A DNA stretch of 64,000 bases from Streptomyces fulvoviolaceus (lineage in GTDB: Bacteria; Actinomycetota; Actinomycetes; Streptomycetales; Streptomycetaceae), in NCBI RefSeq assembly GCF_000718165.1, contig NZ_JOEY01000019.1:99842-163841 (forward strand), written 5' to 3'. The notes beneath the pieces were generated by a model. That model was not told the origin of the DNA. It worked only from the letters and a program-made list of their open reading frames with translations, and did no database searches. Position 1 is the stretch's first letter; each line of letters begins with the position of its first letter. Positions 1-7,323 of this stretch are shown piece by piece. A program made the position numbers and the translations under genes.

Positions 1-1
1 C

Positions 2-385
2 GGTTCCTCCATCGTGAACGTCGGCTCGGTCGCCGCCCTCACGGCCCATCACGCGGTCGCGTACACGGCCAGCAAGTGGGCCTTGCGCGGCCTGTCGAAG
101 GTGGCGGCGCTGGAGCTGGCCCCGCACGGGATCCGTACGAACACCGTCCACCCCGGCTACATCGAGACCCCGCTGATGGCGTCCGCGAACCCGGTGTTCG
201 TCCAGGCGCATCTCGCGATGACGCCCCAGGGGCGTGCGGGCTCGGTCGACGAGGTGGCACCGCTGGTCGTCTATCTGCTGTCCGACGAGTCGTCGTACGT
301 GAACGGCGCGGAGATCACGGTCGACGGCGGCTACGCGGCGCACGGCGGGGTGAAGGCGATCACGAACGCACTCGACGCTTCGTGA
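2..385 (+). CDS. SDR family oxidoreductase, C-terminal part (5' end outside window)
   Basis: The reading frame is open from the first bases of the window, so the gene starts upstream; about 127 residues remain. They hold the active-site half of a classical short-chain dehydrogenase: a Ser-containing strand (SSIVNVGSV), the catalytic Tyr-x-x-x-Lys as YTASK, the segment RTNTVHPGYIETPL after the active site, and a C-terminal LLSDESSYVNGAEITVDGG typical of the family. It is an NAD(P)-dependent cytosolic oxidoreductase; the substrate cannot be named. Its 3' end overlaps the convergent MFS gene by 26 bp. Confidence 0.9.
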   Translation, partial: GSSIVNVGSVAALTAHHAVAYTASKWALRGLSKVAALELAPHGIRTNTVHPGYIETPLMASANPVFVQAHLAMTPQGRAGSVDEVAPLVVYLLSDESSYVNGAEITVDGGYAAHGGVKAITNALDAS

Positions 386-1799
386 CCACCGGTTCCGGTG
401 CGGGTGGCGTGGGCTGCCTGCGCGGCCCGCGCAGGAACACCAGCGCACAGGCCGTCCCGACGGCAGCGAGGACCAGGCACGCGGCGAACGCCGCCTGGTA
501 ACCCGCAGTCAGTGCCGCGAGCCGCTCCGGGCCACTCGTGTACGACACCACGACCGACGTGACGACGGCGACCCCGAAGGCTCCGCCGATCTGGAAGGCG
601 GCGGTGTTCATCCCGGAGGCGACCCCCGACTCCCGCTCCCCCACTCCGGTCAGGGCGGCGATGGATCCGGCGACCGCGCAGGCGCCGAGGCCCGGGCCGA
701 AGAGGAGGAGCCCCGGGAACAGGTCGCGGACGAAGCTGCCGTCCACCGGGATACCGGCCAGCAGCAGGCTGCCCACGCCGACCAACGCCAGGCCGCCGAC
801 CGCGACGGGGCACGCGCCGATCCGGGTGACCAGGGCCTGTCCGGCGTACGACCCGACGACGGCCCCGACCGGCATCACGACGTTGGCGAGGCCGAAGGCC
901 AGCGGCGAGTAGCCGAGTACGCCCTGTCCGTACTGGGACAGCGTGTACGACATCCCGAAGGCGCAGGCGCCGAGCAGGAACACCACCAGGTTGGCGCCGC
1001 TCACCGAACGGGAGCGCAGCAGACGCAGGGGGACGAGGGGTGCCGAGGACCGTGCCTCGATCCGGGTGAAGAGGAGAGCGAGGGCGACGGTTGCGACGAG
1101 CAGGCCGGTCGTCTGCGCCGAGAGCCAGCCGGCGCGGGGCGCCTCGACGACGGCGTACACGCAGGCGACGAGGGCGCCGGTGGCGGTGAGAGCGCCCGCT
1201 GGGTCGTAGGAGCGGGCGCGTTCCTCGGTGCGGCTCTCACGCAGCAGGATCGGACTCAGGACCAGCAGGAGCACGGAGACCGGCACGTTCAGGAAGAAGA
1301 TCCACTGCCAGCCGAGTGCCCCGGTCACGGGGCCGCCGATGAGCAGGGCGGCGGTGGCGCCGAAGCCGCCGCTGCCGGACCAGATGGCGAGGGCCTTGTT
1401 GCGTTCGTGGCCCTCCTCGAAGGTGTTCAGCAGGATCGAGAGGGCGGTCGGCGCCATGACAGCGGCCGAGACGCCCTGCACGGCGCGTGCCGCCACCAGG
1501 ATCCCGGCCGTCCAGGCGAACCCGCACAGCAACGAGGACAGCCCGAACAGCAGCGTGCCGGTCATGAAGACGCGGCGGCGGCCGAGCAGGTCGGCGGTGC
1601 GGCCGCCGAGGAGCAGCAGTCCGCCGAAGCTCAGCAGATAGGCGCTCATCACCCACTGGGCGCCGCTCGCCGAGAGGCCGAGGCCGTCTGCGATCGACGG
1701 CAGGGCGAGGAGGACGATCTGCGCATCGAGGATCACCATGAACCCGGCCACACAGAGCAGACCGAGGGCGTACCAGCGGCGGGAGTCGGTGGCGGTCAT
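360..1799 (-). CDS. MFS drug-efflux transporter, DHA2 (EmrB/QacA-like)
   Basis: This 479-residue hydrophobic protein has the layout of a 14-helix drug:proton antiporter. The loop between helices 2 and 3 carries the MFS motif A (GGRTADLLGRRRVF, about residues 65-78), and ARAVQGVSAAVMAPTALS matches the antiporter motif C region. It should export toxic compounds across the cytoplasmic membrane. The ATG at 1799 lies 3 bp after the stop of a 40-aa ORF whose last codons supply its GGAGG ribosome-binding site, so the two are probably translationally coupled. Both sit behind an ECF42-type promoter at 1961-1996, so the pump is probably an effector of the sigma factor. The 3' end overlaps the convergent SDR gene. 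Confidence 0.92.
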   Translation of the reverse strand: MTATDSRRWYALGLLCVAGFMVILDAQIVLLALPSIADGLGLSASGAQWVMSAYLLSFGGLLLLGGRTADLLGRRRVFMTGTLLFGLSSLLCGFAWTAGILVAARAVQGVSAAVMAPTALSILLNTFEEGHERNKALAIWSGSGGFGATAALLIGGPVTGALGWQWIFFLNVPVSVLLLVLSPILLRESRTEERARSYDPAGALTATGALVACVYAVVEAPRAGWLSAQTTGLLVATVALALLFTRIEARSSAPLVPLRLLRSRSVSGANLVVFLLGACAFGMSYTLSQYGQGVLGYSPLAFGLANVVMPVGAVVGSYAGQALVTRIGACPVAVGGLALVGVGSLLLAGIPVDGSFVRDLFPGLLLFGPGLGACAVAGSIAALTGVGERESGVASGMNTAAFQIGGAFGVAVVTSVVVSYTSGPERLAALTAGYQAAFAACLVLAAVGTACALVFLRGPRRQPTPPAPEPVVTKRRVRS

Positions 1800-1802
1800 C
1801 GG

Positions 1803-1925
1803 TCAGCCTCCGAGGCGCAGGCCGGCCAGCCAGACGTCCGGGGTGCCGGGACCGTCGGACAGGGGTACCCGGTGCGGCTTCGGGCCGAGCATCAGGCCGA
1901 GGAGCCGACGGATCGTGCGGGTCAT
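1803..1925 (-). CDS. 40-aa small ORF between ECF42-type promoter and MFS pump
   Basis: An ATG at 1925, preceded by GGAGGC at 6 bp spacing, opens a 40-codon frame that starts MTRTIRRLLGLMLGPKPHR and ends PDVWLAGLRLGG. The stop lies 3 bp before the MFS start, and the final Gly-Gly codons (GGAGGC) double as the MFS ribosome-binding site. The peptide has a basic amphipathic N-terminus and no recognised domain. It could be a leader whose translation gates the pump, or a small accessory protein of the ECF42 regulon. Real translation is inferred from the ribosome-binding site and the tight spacing only. Confidence 0.6.
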   Translation of the reverse strand: MTRTIRRLLGLMLGPKPHRVPLSDGPGTPDVWLAGLRLGG

Positions 1926-1960
1926 GGGAGCCTCCGGTGTCTGTCGTGGTCAACTGCTCT

Positions 1961-1996
1961 CACCCGACCGACGAACGACCCCTACGCGGATCGACA
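1961..1996 (-). promoter_or_regulatory. ECF42-type promoter for the 40-aa ORF and MFS pump
   Basis: On the minus strand TGTCGA (1996-1991) is followed after 17 bp by CGTC (1973-1970), within the block CGTTCGTCGGTCGGGTG (1977-1961). The same TGTCGA and the identical 17-bp block occur at the same spacing upstream of the DGPF operon (4347-4382). TGTCGA in the -35 region is the signature described for ECF42 sigma factors. The promoter overlaps the last codons of the sigma gene and lies 36 bp before the 40-aa ORF. Confidence 0.8.
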
Positions 1997-3247
1997 CTCC
2001 GCGAGCCGCCTTTCGAGGAACCTCCGCTCCGCGTCGTTCTCCACCAGCTCCAGGGCCCGCTCGTACGCCTCGGCCGCCTCCTTCGTACGACCGCTGCGGC
2101 GCAGCAGATCGGCGCGGGTGGCCGGCAGCAGGTGATACCCGGCCAGCTCGCCTTCCTGTTCCAACTCGGCCAGCAGGGCCAGGCCAGCCTCCGGGCCGTC
2201 GGCCACGCCGACCGCCACGGCCCGGTTGAGGCGGACCACGGCGGAGGGCACGAACCGCAGCAGTTCGCCGTACAGGGCGGCGATGTCCGCCCAGTCGGTC
2301 TCCTCGGCCGTGGCGGCGGTGGTGTGGCAGGCGGCGATGGCTGCCTGGATCTGGTACGGCCCCGGGCGGCCGCGGCGCAGCGCGGTCCGCAACAGGGCCT
2401 CACCCTCGTCGGCCTCGGCGTGGTTCCACGCCGTGCGGTCCTGGTCCTCCAGTGTCACCAGCTCGCCCGCCGCGTCCACGCGCGTGTCCCGGCGGGCGTC
2501 GTGCAGGAGCAGGAGTGCGAGCAGGCCCAGCGCCTCGGGCTCGTCGGGCATGAGACGGGCCAGCACGCGGGCGAGGCGGACGGCCTCAGCGCAGAGGTTC
2601 CGGCGGACGAGGTCGGCGCCGGAGGTGGCCGCGTATCCCTCGTTGAACAGGAGGTAGATCACGCCGAGCACCCCGGTCGTACGCTCGGGCAGCAGGTGCG
2701 CGGGCGGCACCCGGTACGGGATGCCGGCGTTGCGGATCTTCTTCTTGGCCCGCACCAGTCGCTGCGCCATGGTCGCCTCGGGGACGAGGAAGGCGCGGGC
2801 GATCTCCGGTGTGGTCAGCCCCGCGAGCGTGCGCAGGGTGAGGGCGACCCGGGCCTCGATGGGCAGGGCCGGGTGGCAGCAGGTGAAGATCAGCCGCAGC
2901 CGGTCGTCGTGGACACCGCTGTCGCCACTGTCGTCTTCGGATTCGTACGGCGGTTCGTCCCGTGCCAGCACCGCCACCTCCCGCAGTTTCGCCGCTCCCA
3001 CCGCCTCCCGGCGCAGTACGTCCAGGGCGCGGTGGCGGGCGGTCGTGGTCAGCCAGGCGCCGGGGCGGCGCGGGATCCCGTCGCGCCGCCACCGGTCCAG
3101 GGCCTGGGCGAAGGCGTCCTGCGCGCACTCCTCGGCGAGGTCCCAGTCGCCGGTCACCCGGATCAGGGTGGCGACGACCTGGCCCCACTCCTCGCGGAAC
3201 GCGGCGGCGACGGCCTCCTCCACCTCTTCTGCATCGAGTTCCGTCAT
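1982..3247 (-). CDS. RNA polymerase ECF sigma factor, ECF42 group
   Basis: This 421-residue protein has sigma region 2 near the N-terminus (GDWDLAEECAQDAFAQAL, region 2.2), region 4 with the helix-turn-helix around residues 130-175 (LAGLTTPEIARAFLVPEATMAQRLVRA) and a C-terminal extension of about 220 residues rich in short helices, as in ECF42 proteins, where it resembles TPR repeats and is needed for activity. RLIFTCCHPAL is characteristic of the group. ECF42 factors are normally encoded next to DGPF/YCII proteins and lack an anti-sigma factor, which is exactly the arrangement here. The start overlaps the stop of the DGPF gene (ATGA), making a three-gene operon. The likely targets are the two TGTCGA promoters in this locus. 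Confidence 0.93.
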   Translation of the reverse strand: MTELDAEEVEEAVAAAFREEWGQVVATLIRVTGDWDLAEECAQDAFAQALDRWRRDGIPRRPGAWLTTTARHRALDVLRREAVGAAKLREVAVLARDEPPYESEDDSGDSGVHDDRLRLIFTCCHPALPIEARVALTLRTLAGLTTPEIARAFLVPEATMAQRLVRAKKKIRNAGIPYRVPPAHLLPERTTGVLGVIYLLFNEGYAATSGADLVRRNLCAEAVRLARVLARLMPDEPEALGLLALLLLHDARRDTRVDAAGELVTLEDQDRTAWNHAEADEGEALLRTALRRGRPGPYQIQAAIAACHTTAATAEETDWADIAALYGELLRFVPSAVVRLNRAVAVGVADGPEAGLALLAELEQEGELAGYHLLPATRADLLRRSGRTKEAAEAYERALELVENDAERRFLERRLAECRSA

Positions 3248-3585
3248 TCCCAGACCGGCCGCACCTCGACCGAGCCGCCGGCCAGTGCGGCGGGATGCCG
3301 GGAGGCGAGCGAGATGGCCTCGTCCAGGTCGGCGACCTCGATGATGTCGATACCGGCGACGTACTCCTTGGATTCGATGAACGGCCCGTCGCTGAGCAGG
3401 ACTTCGTCGCCCTGGACGCGCACGGTGGTGGCGTCGGTGTGCGGGCGCAGACGCGCTCCGCCCTTCACGATGTCGCGGCTGCGGACCTCGTCGATGTACG
3501 AGGCGAAGCGCGGGTCCTCGGCGATCTCCGCGGGGCTGAGCTCCTCGCCGTCGACGGGGGTGCAGATGAACAGGACGTACTTCAT
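3244..3585 (-). CDS. DGPF/YCII-domain protein of the ECF42 locus
   Basis: A 113-residue single-domain YCII protein (ferredoxin-like fold). The start MKYVLFICTP and the motif SDGPFIESKEYVAGIDIIE (about residues 69-87) give the DGPF signature; VEVRPVWE closes the domain. The biochemical role of these proteins is unknown, but they are the standard genomic partners of ECF42 sigma factors. ATGA overlaps link it upstream to the DGPF-SnoaL gene and downstream to the sigma gene, so the three are translated from one message. Confidence 0.9.
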   Translation of the reverse strand: MKYVLFICTPVDGEELSPAEIAEDPRFASYIDEVRSRDIVKGGARLRPHTDATTVRVQGDEVLLSDGPFIESKEYVAGIDIIEVADLDEAISLASRHPAALAGGSVEVRPVWE

Positions 3586-4316
3586 GACAGCTCCTTCTCG
3601 ATTCCGGCGTCGAACGGGACTGACGCGTGCTGGTGGACGATCAGCCACCGATCGGCCGGCAGCCGGTAGCCGGTGGTCACCCGCACGGTGCTGTCCAGCG
3701 GCTCCCCCGTGGCCAGGGTGGCTCGCGTCCGCACGAGCGCGTGACTGAACGCGACGCTCTCGTCGACCCGGAGCCGGAACTCCAGCACCTCTCGCTCCAC
3801 CGGACCGGTCACCGTCGAGAACCACCACTCCTGGGCCTTGCGGAAGGCGTCGAGCCCCCGCTCCTCCAGGCCGGCCATGGGGTGGAACACCTCGACGTCC
3901 GGCGCGTAGTGGGCGAGCATCCCCTCGATGTCCCGGTCCCGGGCGGCGCGAGTGAGCTCCGCGTCGATACGGCGGATCTCCCCCTCGGCGTCCTCGTCCT
4001 CCCAGAACGGGCGCACCTCCATGGCCCCGATGCCGGCCACGGGATGCTTCGCGGCCGCCTCGATCGCCTCCTCCAGGCTGTCGCACTCGAGGATGTCGAA
4101 TCCGGCCACGTACTCCTTCGTCTCCGCGAAGGGGCCGTCCGTGCACAGCACCTCGCCGCCGCGCACCCGCACCGTGACGGCCTCGGCGGGCTGGGCGAGA
4201 CGGTGGCCGTGCAGGCGTACGTCGCGGTCCCCGAGCTCTTCCACCCAGGGCTCGACGGGTGCCATGCCCGAGGCGTCGGCGGTGTCGTCGCCGCAGACGA
4301 GCAGCATGTACTTCAT
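3582..4316 (-). CDS. DGPF/YCII and SnoaL-like domain fusion protein
   Basis: First gene of the ECF42 operon, 244 residues. Residues 1 to about 105 form a YCII domain (MKYMLLVCGDD, TDGPFAETKEYVAGFDILE, MEVRPFWE). After a short acidic linker, residues about 113-244 look like a SnoaL/ketosteroid-isomerase-type alpha+beta barrel (LTRAARDRDIEGMLAHYAPD at its start, WLIVHQHASVPF at its end). The ATG at 4316 is chosen because GGGAGG lies just upstream and it opens the conserved MKYM start; an upstream in-frame extension has no such support. Its substrate is unknown; the fusion suggests that the YCII and SnoaL domains work together. Confidence 0.88.
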   Translation of the reverse strand: MKYMLLVCGDDTADASGMAPVEPWVEELGDRDVRLHGHRLAQPAEAVTVRVRGGEVLCTDGPFAETKEYVAGFDILECDSLEEAIEAAAKHPVAGIGAMEVRPFWEDEDAEGEIRRIDAELTRAARDRDIEGMLAHYAPDVEVFHPMAGLEERGLDAFRKAQEWWFSTVTGPVEREVLEFRLRVDESVAFSHALVRTRATLATGEPLDSTVRVTTGYRLPADRWLIVHQHASVPFDAGIEKELS

Positions 4317-4346
4317 GGGTCCTCCCGGTCCTCTTGAGCTTCTTAC

Positions 4347-4382
4347 ACCCGACCGACGAACGGGACCGAGCCGAATCGACAC
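4347..4382 (-). promoter_or_regulatory. ECF42-type promoter for the DGPF-sigma operon
   Basis: On the minus strand TGTCGA (4382-4377), 17 bp, then CGTC (4359-4356). Positions 4363-4347 repeat, base for base, the 17-bp block found at 1977-1961, while the 13 bp between the two blocks differ almost completely. This conservation pattern marks a promoter rather than a chance repeat and predicts autoregulation of the sigma factor. The start codon follows 31 bp downstream. Confidence 0.8.
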
Positions 4383-4392
4383 CCTCACCCGA

Positions 4393-4428
4393 AACAAAAA
4401 AGAGGCCGGGGCACGGGCCCCGGCCTCT
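4393..4428 (-). terminator. intrinsic terminator after the second MFS gene
   Basis: An 11-bp perfect stem (GAGGCCGGGGC against GCCCCGGCCTC, 4403-4428) with a short loop is followed on the minus strand by TTTTTTGTTT. This is a rare clear Rho-independent terminator in such GC-rich DNA. It ends transcription of the SDR-VOC-MFS operon just before the DGPF promoter and so insulates the ECF42 regulon. Confidence 0.85.
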
Positions 4429-4445
4429 GGATGATCTACCGCCGA

Positions 4446-5963
4446 CTAGACGGAAGCAGGCTGCACCGCCGCCTCCACCGTCGAGCGCGCGGTGTTCTTG
4501 CGCACCAGGAACAGGGTGACCACCGCGCCGAGCAGGGAGGCACAGCCGCAGATCACCACACCGAGGGCCATGCCGTGGCCGAGGGCGGTCTGGGCGGCGG
4601 CCCTGGCGCTGTCGCTGCCGGCGTTGACGACCGCGAGGGGTCCGGCCGCGGCCTCCATGCCCGCGTCCGCCCCGCTGAGCTTGCCGACCAGCGCCGAGGA
4701 CGCGGCGCTCATGGCGATCGTGCTGATCACGGCCGGGCCGAGACCCTGGCCGAACTCGCGGACCAGGCTGGTGGCGCCGCTGGCCATGCCGGTCATGTGG
4801 ATCGGTACGGCGTTGACGGCCGCGGAGGTCAGCGAGGAGACGACGCAGATGAAGCCGATGCCGAGCAGCAGCACCGGGCCGATGAAGGCGGCCAGGGAGG
4901 TGGTGGTGATGGGCAGGGCGGCGATCCAGAACTGGCCCGCGGCCATGGGCAGCAGGCCGCCCATGAGGAGCCAGCGTGCGTCCACTCGGGTGAGCATCCT
5001 GCTCAGCACGGGTGCCAGCAGGAGCGGGACCAGCTGCAGGATCACGAACGGCATGCCGGCTCGCAGTGCGCTGAGGTGCATCACGGCGCCGAGCCGGATC
5101 GAGACGCAGTAGGCGGTGCCGATGAAGCCGAACATCCCCGCGAGCGCGACGACGGCCGCCGCGGCGAAGGACGGGATCTTCAGCAGGTCCAGGTTGAACA
5201 TGGGCGACACGGAACGCTTCTCGGCGACGACGAAGGCGACGAGGGCCACCACGGCCAGGGTCAGCGAGCCGACGATCGCGGGGCTGCTCCAGCCGCGCTC
5301 GCCGCCCTCGATGATGCCCCACAGCAGGGCGGTCAGGCCGACGGCGATGGTGATCTGACCGGGCCAGTCCAGGCTGCGGCCCTCGGGAGCCTTGGAGTCG
5401 GTGACCAGCTTCCAGCACGCGCCGGCGACCACGAGGCCCAGCACGACCGGCGGCACGAACGCCCAGCGGAAGTCGGCGACCGTGGCGAGCACACCGGAGG
5501 ACAGCGGGCCGAGGGCCGAGGCGAGGGAGATGCTGAGCGCCCAGGTGGAGACCGCCTTGGCGCGGTCCTTCCCGTCGGGCGTGGCAGCCGCGATCACCGC
5601 GAGGGAGCTGGGGAAGAGCGCGGCGGCACCGATGCCGGCCAGGGCCTGGCCGATCCACAGCATGGTGATGTTCTGCGAGGTGGCGTTGAGGAGTTCACCG
5701 AGCGCGAGCACCAGTCCGCCGAGCACCAGCAGGCGCTTACGGCCGAACAGGTCGCCCACCACACCGAAATTCAGCTCGAGAATCGCGGTGGGCAGAATGA
5801 AGGCGGAGGTGACCCACGCGACCTGGGAACCCGACGCACCGAATGCGGCCTGAATTTCCCCGTTGATCGGCGAGGGAACGGTAATACACAGCTGCGCGGC
5901 TGCAACTGCCAGACAGCAGGCTATGAGGGTGCCCCTGTCGAGTCTGTTGAGAACCTTCGTCAT
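4446..5963 (-). CDS. MFS transporter, multidrug-efflux type
   Basis: A 505-residue 14-helix-type major facilitator. Motif A appears as GVVGDLFGRKRLL after the second helix, and the N-terminal helix (LIACCLAVAAAQLCITV) is followed by a periplasmic loop and ITSAF-like helix 2. The start at 5963 is chosen because GGAG lies 6 bp upstream; an ATG four codons earlier (5975) lacks a good site. It is last in a minus-strand operon behind an SDR and a VOC protein, and an intrinsic terminator follows. Export of, or resistance to, the compound handled by the two enzymes is a reasonable inference. Confidence 0.9.
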   Translation of the reverse strand: MTKVLNRLDRGTLIACCLAVAAAQLCITVPSPINGEIQAAFGASGSQVAWVTSAFILPTAILELNFGVVGDLFGRKRLLVLGGLVLALGELLNATSQNITMLWIGQALAGIGAAALFPSSLAVIAAATPDGKDRAKAVSTWALSISLASALGPLSSGVLATVADFRWAFVPPVVLGLVVAGACWKLVTDSKAPEGRSLDWPGQITIAVGLTALLWGIIEGGERGWSSPAIVGSLTLAVVALVAFVVAEKRSVSPMFNLDLLKIPSFAAAAVVALAGMFGFIGTAYCVSIRLGAVMHLSALRAGMPFVILQLVPLLLAPVLSRMLTRVDARWLLMGGLLPMAAGQFWIAALPITTTSLAAFIGPVLLLGIGFICVVSSLTSAAVNAVPIHMTGMASGATSLVREFGQGLGPAVISTIAMSAASSALVGKLSGADAGMEAAAGPLAVVNAGSDSARAAAQTALGHGMALGVVICGCASLLGAVVTLFLVRKNTARSTVEAAVQPASV

Positions 5964-5976
5964 TCCGTACTCCATC

Positions 5977-6399
5977 TCACGCGGAAAGAGCGGTACTGCG
6001 TTCTATGAGTTCGATGAGATTTCCCTCGGGGTCGTTGACCCAGGCCATGCGCACTCCGGGCTCGGGGGACGGCCCGGGTTTCATGACCTCGCCCGCCCCG
6101 TGGGCCACCAAGGCCCCGTAGACGGGATCGAGTTCGGGGGTGGTGACCGCGAAGTGGCCGTATCCCTCGGTGAGGACGGCGGTCGGCGGGTCCGGCGCGC
6201 GCAGCCCCGGCGAGGAACCGGGCCTGGCGAGCAGTTCGATGCGCCAGCCGTGCGGATGCTCCAGTACGACGCCGCTGAGACCGAGCCCGTCGAGGCGGAA
6301 CTCGAAGACGGTCTTCAGCCCGAACGCGGCCTTGTACCAGGCGGTTTGGGCAGCCAGATCGCGTACGTTGACGCCCACGTGGTCGAGTCGGGTGGTCAC
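5977..6399 (-). CDS. VOC (glyoxalase/bleomycin resistance) family protein
   Basis: A 140-residue protein with one vicinal-oxygen-chelate module pair: LDHVGVNVRDLAAQTAWY at the start, GYGHFAVTTPELD at the second half and NDPEGNLIELIE at the end. His7, Glu in the ELLARPG strand, His in GYGHFAV and Glu in LIELIE fit the usual metal-ligand positions. It starts with GTG 6 bp after the SDR stop and 13 bp precede the MFS start, so all three are co-transcribed. It may be a dioxygenase/isomerase or a drug-binding protein; the sequence does not decide. Confidence 0.88.
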   Translation of the reverse strand: MTTRLDHVGVNVRDLAAQTAWYKAAFGLKTVFEFRLDGLGLSGVVLEHPHGWRIELLARPGSSPGLRAPDPPTAVLTEGYGHFAVTTPELDPVYGALVAHGAGEVMKPGPSPEPGVRMAWVNDPEGNLIELIERSTALSA

Positions 6400-6405
6400 G
6401 GTCGC

Positions 6406-7176
6406 TCAGCCCGCCATGGCACTGTCGCCGCCGTCGACCATGAGGTTGGCGCCGTTCACGAAGGCCGCCTCGTCGGAGCACAGGAAGGCCGCAGCGCGCG
6501 CGATGTCCTCGGGTTCACCGACGCGTCCGACGGGGATCCGCGCCTCCAGCTGGGCCTTCGGACCGTCCGGGTCGTCGAGGAAGGGCGCGGTGGCCGAGGT
6601 GCGGGTCATGCCGGGCGCGACGGTGTTGACGCGGATGTGGTGCGGGGCGCCGGCCGCGCACAAGTGCATGCTCATCGCCAGCACCCCGCCCTTGGCAGCA
6701 CCGTGCGGCACCATCGGCATGAAGGGAGCGCCCCGCACGGCGGCCACGGAGGCGACGTTGAGGACGGCGCCACCACCGCGGGCGATCAGGTGCGGCCAGG
6801 CCGCCTGCGTACAGAAGTACGGAATGTCCAGCTCGTTCTTGATGGTGAAGTACCAGTCCTCGGCGGGCATGCTCTCGAACGGGCCGTTCCGCAGCGCCGA
6901 CGCATTGTTGTAGAGGATGTCGATCCCGCCGAAGACCTCGATACCGGCCTCGATCCACTCCCGCGCTCCGGCTTCGGTGGACAGGTCGACGGGTGCGAGG
7001 GACCGCATGACTCCGCCGGCCTTCTCGACGAGTTCCACGGTCTCGGCCGAACTGCCCTCGTCGATGTCGCAGCCGAATACGGTGGCGCCTTCCGCGGCGA
7101 ATATCTGCGCGGCGGCCCGGCCTATTCCGGCTCCTGTTCCACTGATGAAGGCGATTTTTCCGGCCAGTCGACCCAT
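6406..7176 (-). CDS. SDR-family protein with His replacing the catalytic Tyr
   Basis: A 256-residue classical-length short-chain dehydrogenase. The cofactor motif GTGAGIG (residues 14-20), NNAS, the active-site Ser strand (VLNVASVAAV) and the C-terminal NGANLMVDGG are all present. Where YxxxK is expected the protein reads H-G-A-A-K, because the codon is CAC instead of TAC. The Lys and surrounding residues (AAKGGVLAMS) are kept. It is the first gene of the SDR-VOC-MFS operon. It may be an altered-chemistry or non-redox SDR, or recently inactivated. Confidence 0.88.
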   Translation of the reverse strand: MGRLAGKIAFISGTGAGIGRAAAQIFAAEGATVFGCDIDEGSSAETVELVEKAGGVMRSLAPVDLSTEAGAREWIEAGIEVFGGIDILYNNASALRNGPFESMPAEDWYFTIKNELDIPYFCTQAAWPHLIARGGGAVLNVASVAAVRGAPFMPMVPHGAAKGGVLAMSMHLCAAGAPHHIRVNTVAPGMTRTSATAPFLDDPDGPKAQLEARIPVGRVGEPEDIARAAAFLCSDEAAFVNGANLMVDGGDSAMAG

Positions 7177-7221
7177 GTTCGCGAAGTCCCTTGTCCCATG
7201 CCGCCGAAGTGCGGTGGTGGC

Positions 7222-7250
7222 AGCGTAGGGAGGGCCTTTCGCCGGAACAA
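7222..7250 (-). promoter_or_regulatory. putative promoter of the SDR-VOC-MFS operon
   Basis: On the minus strand TTGTTC (7250-7245) and TACGCT (7227-7222) are separated by 17 bp, close to the housekeeping consensus used by streptomycete principal sigma factors. The expected transcript start gives a leader of about 39 nt before the ATG at 7176. Confidence 0.5.
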
Positions 7251-7323
7251 GAAAAGCGTCAGCGATACGCCATCGGGGGTTCGTATGGCTGGTATGCGGC
7301 CAGGGGCGACCGTCGTCCCGCTG

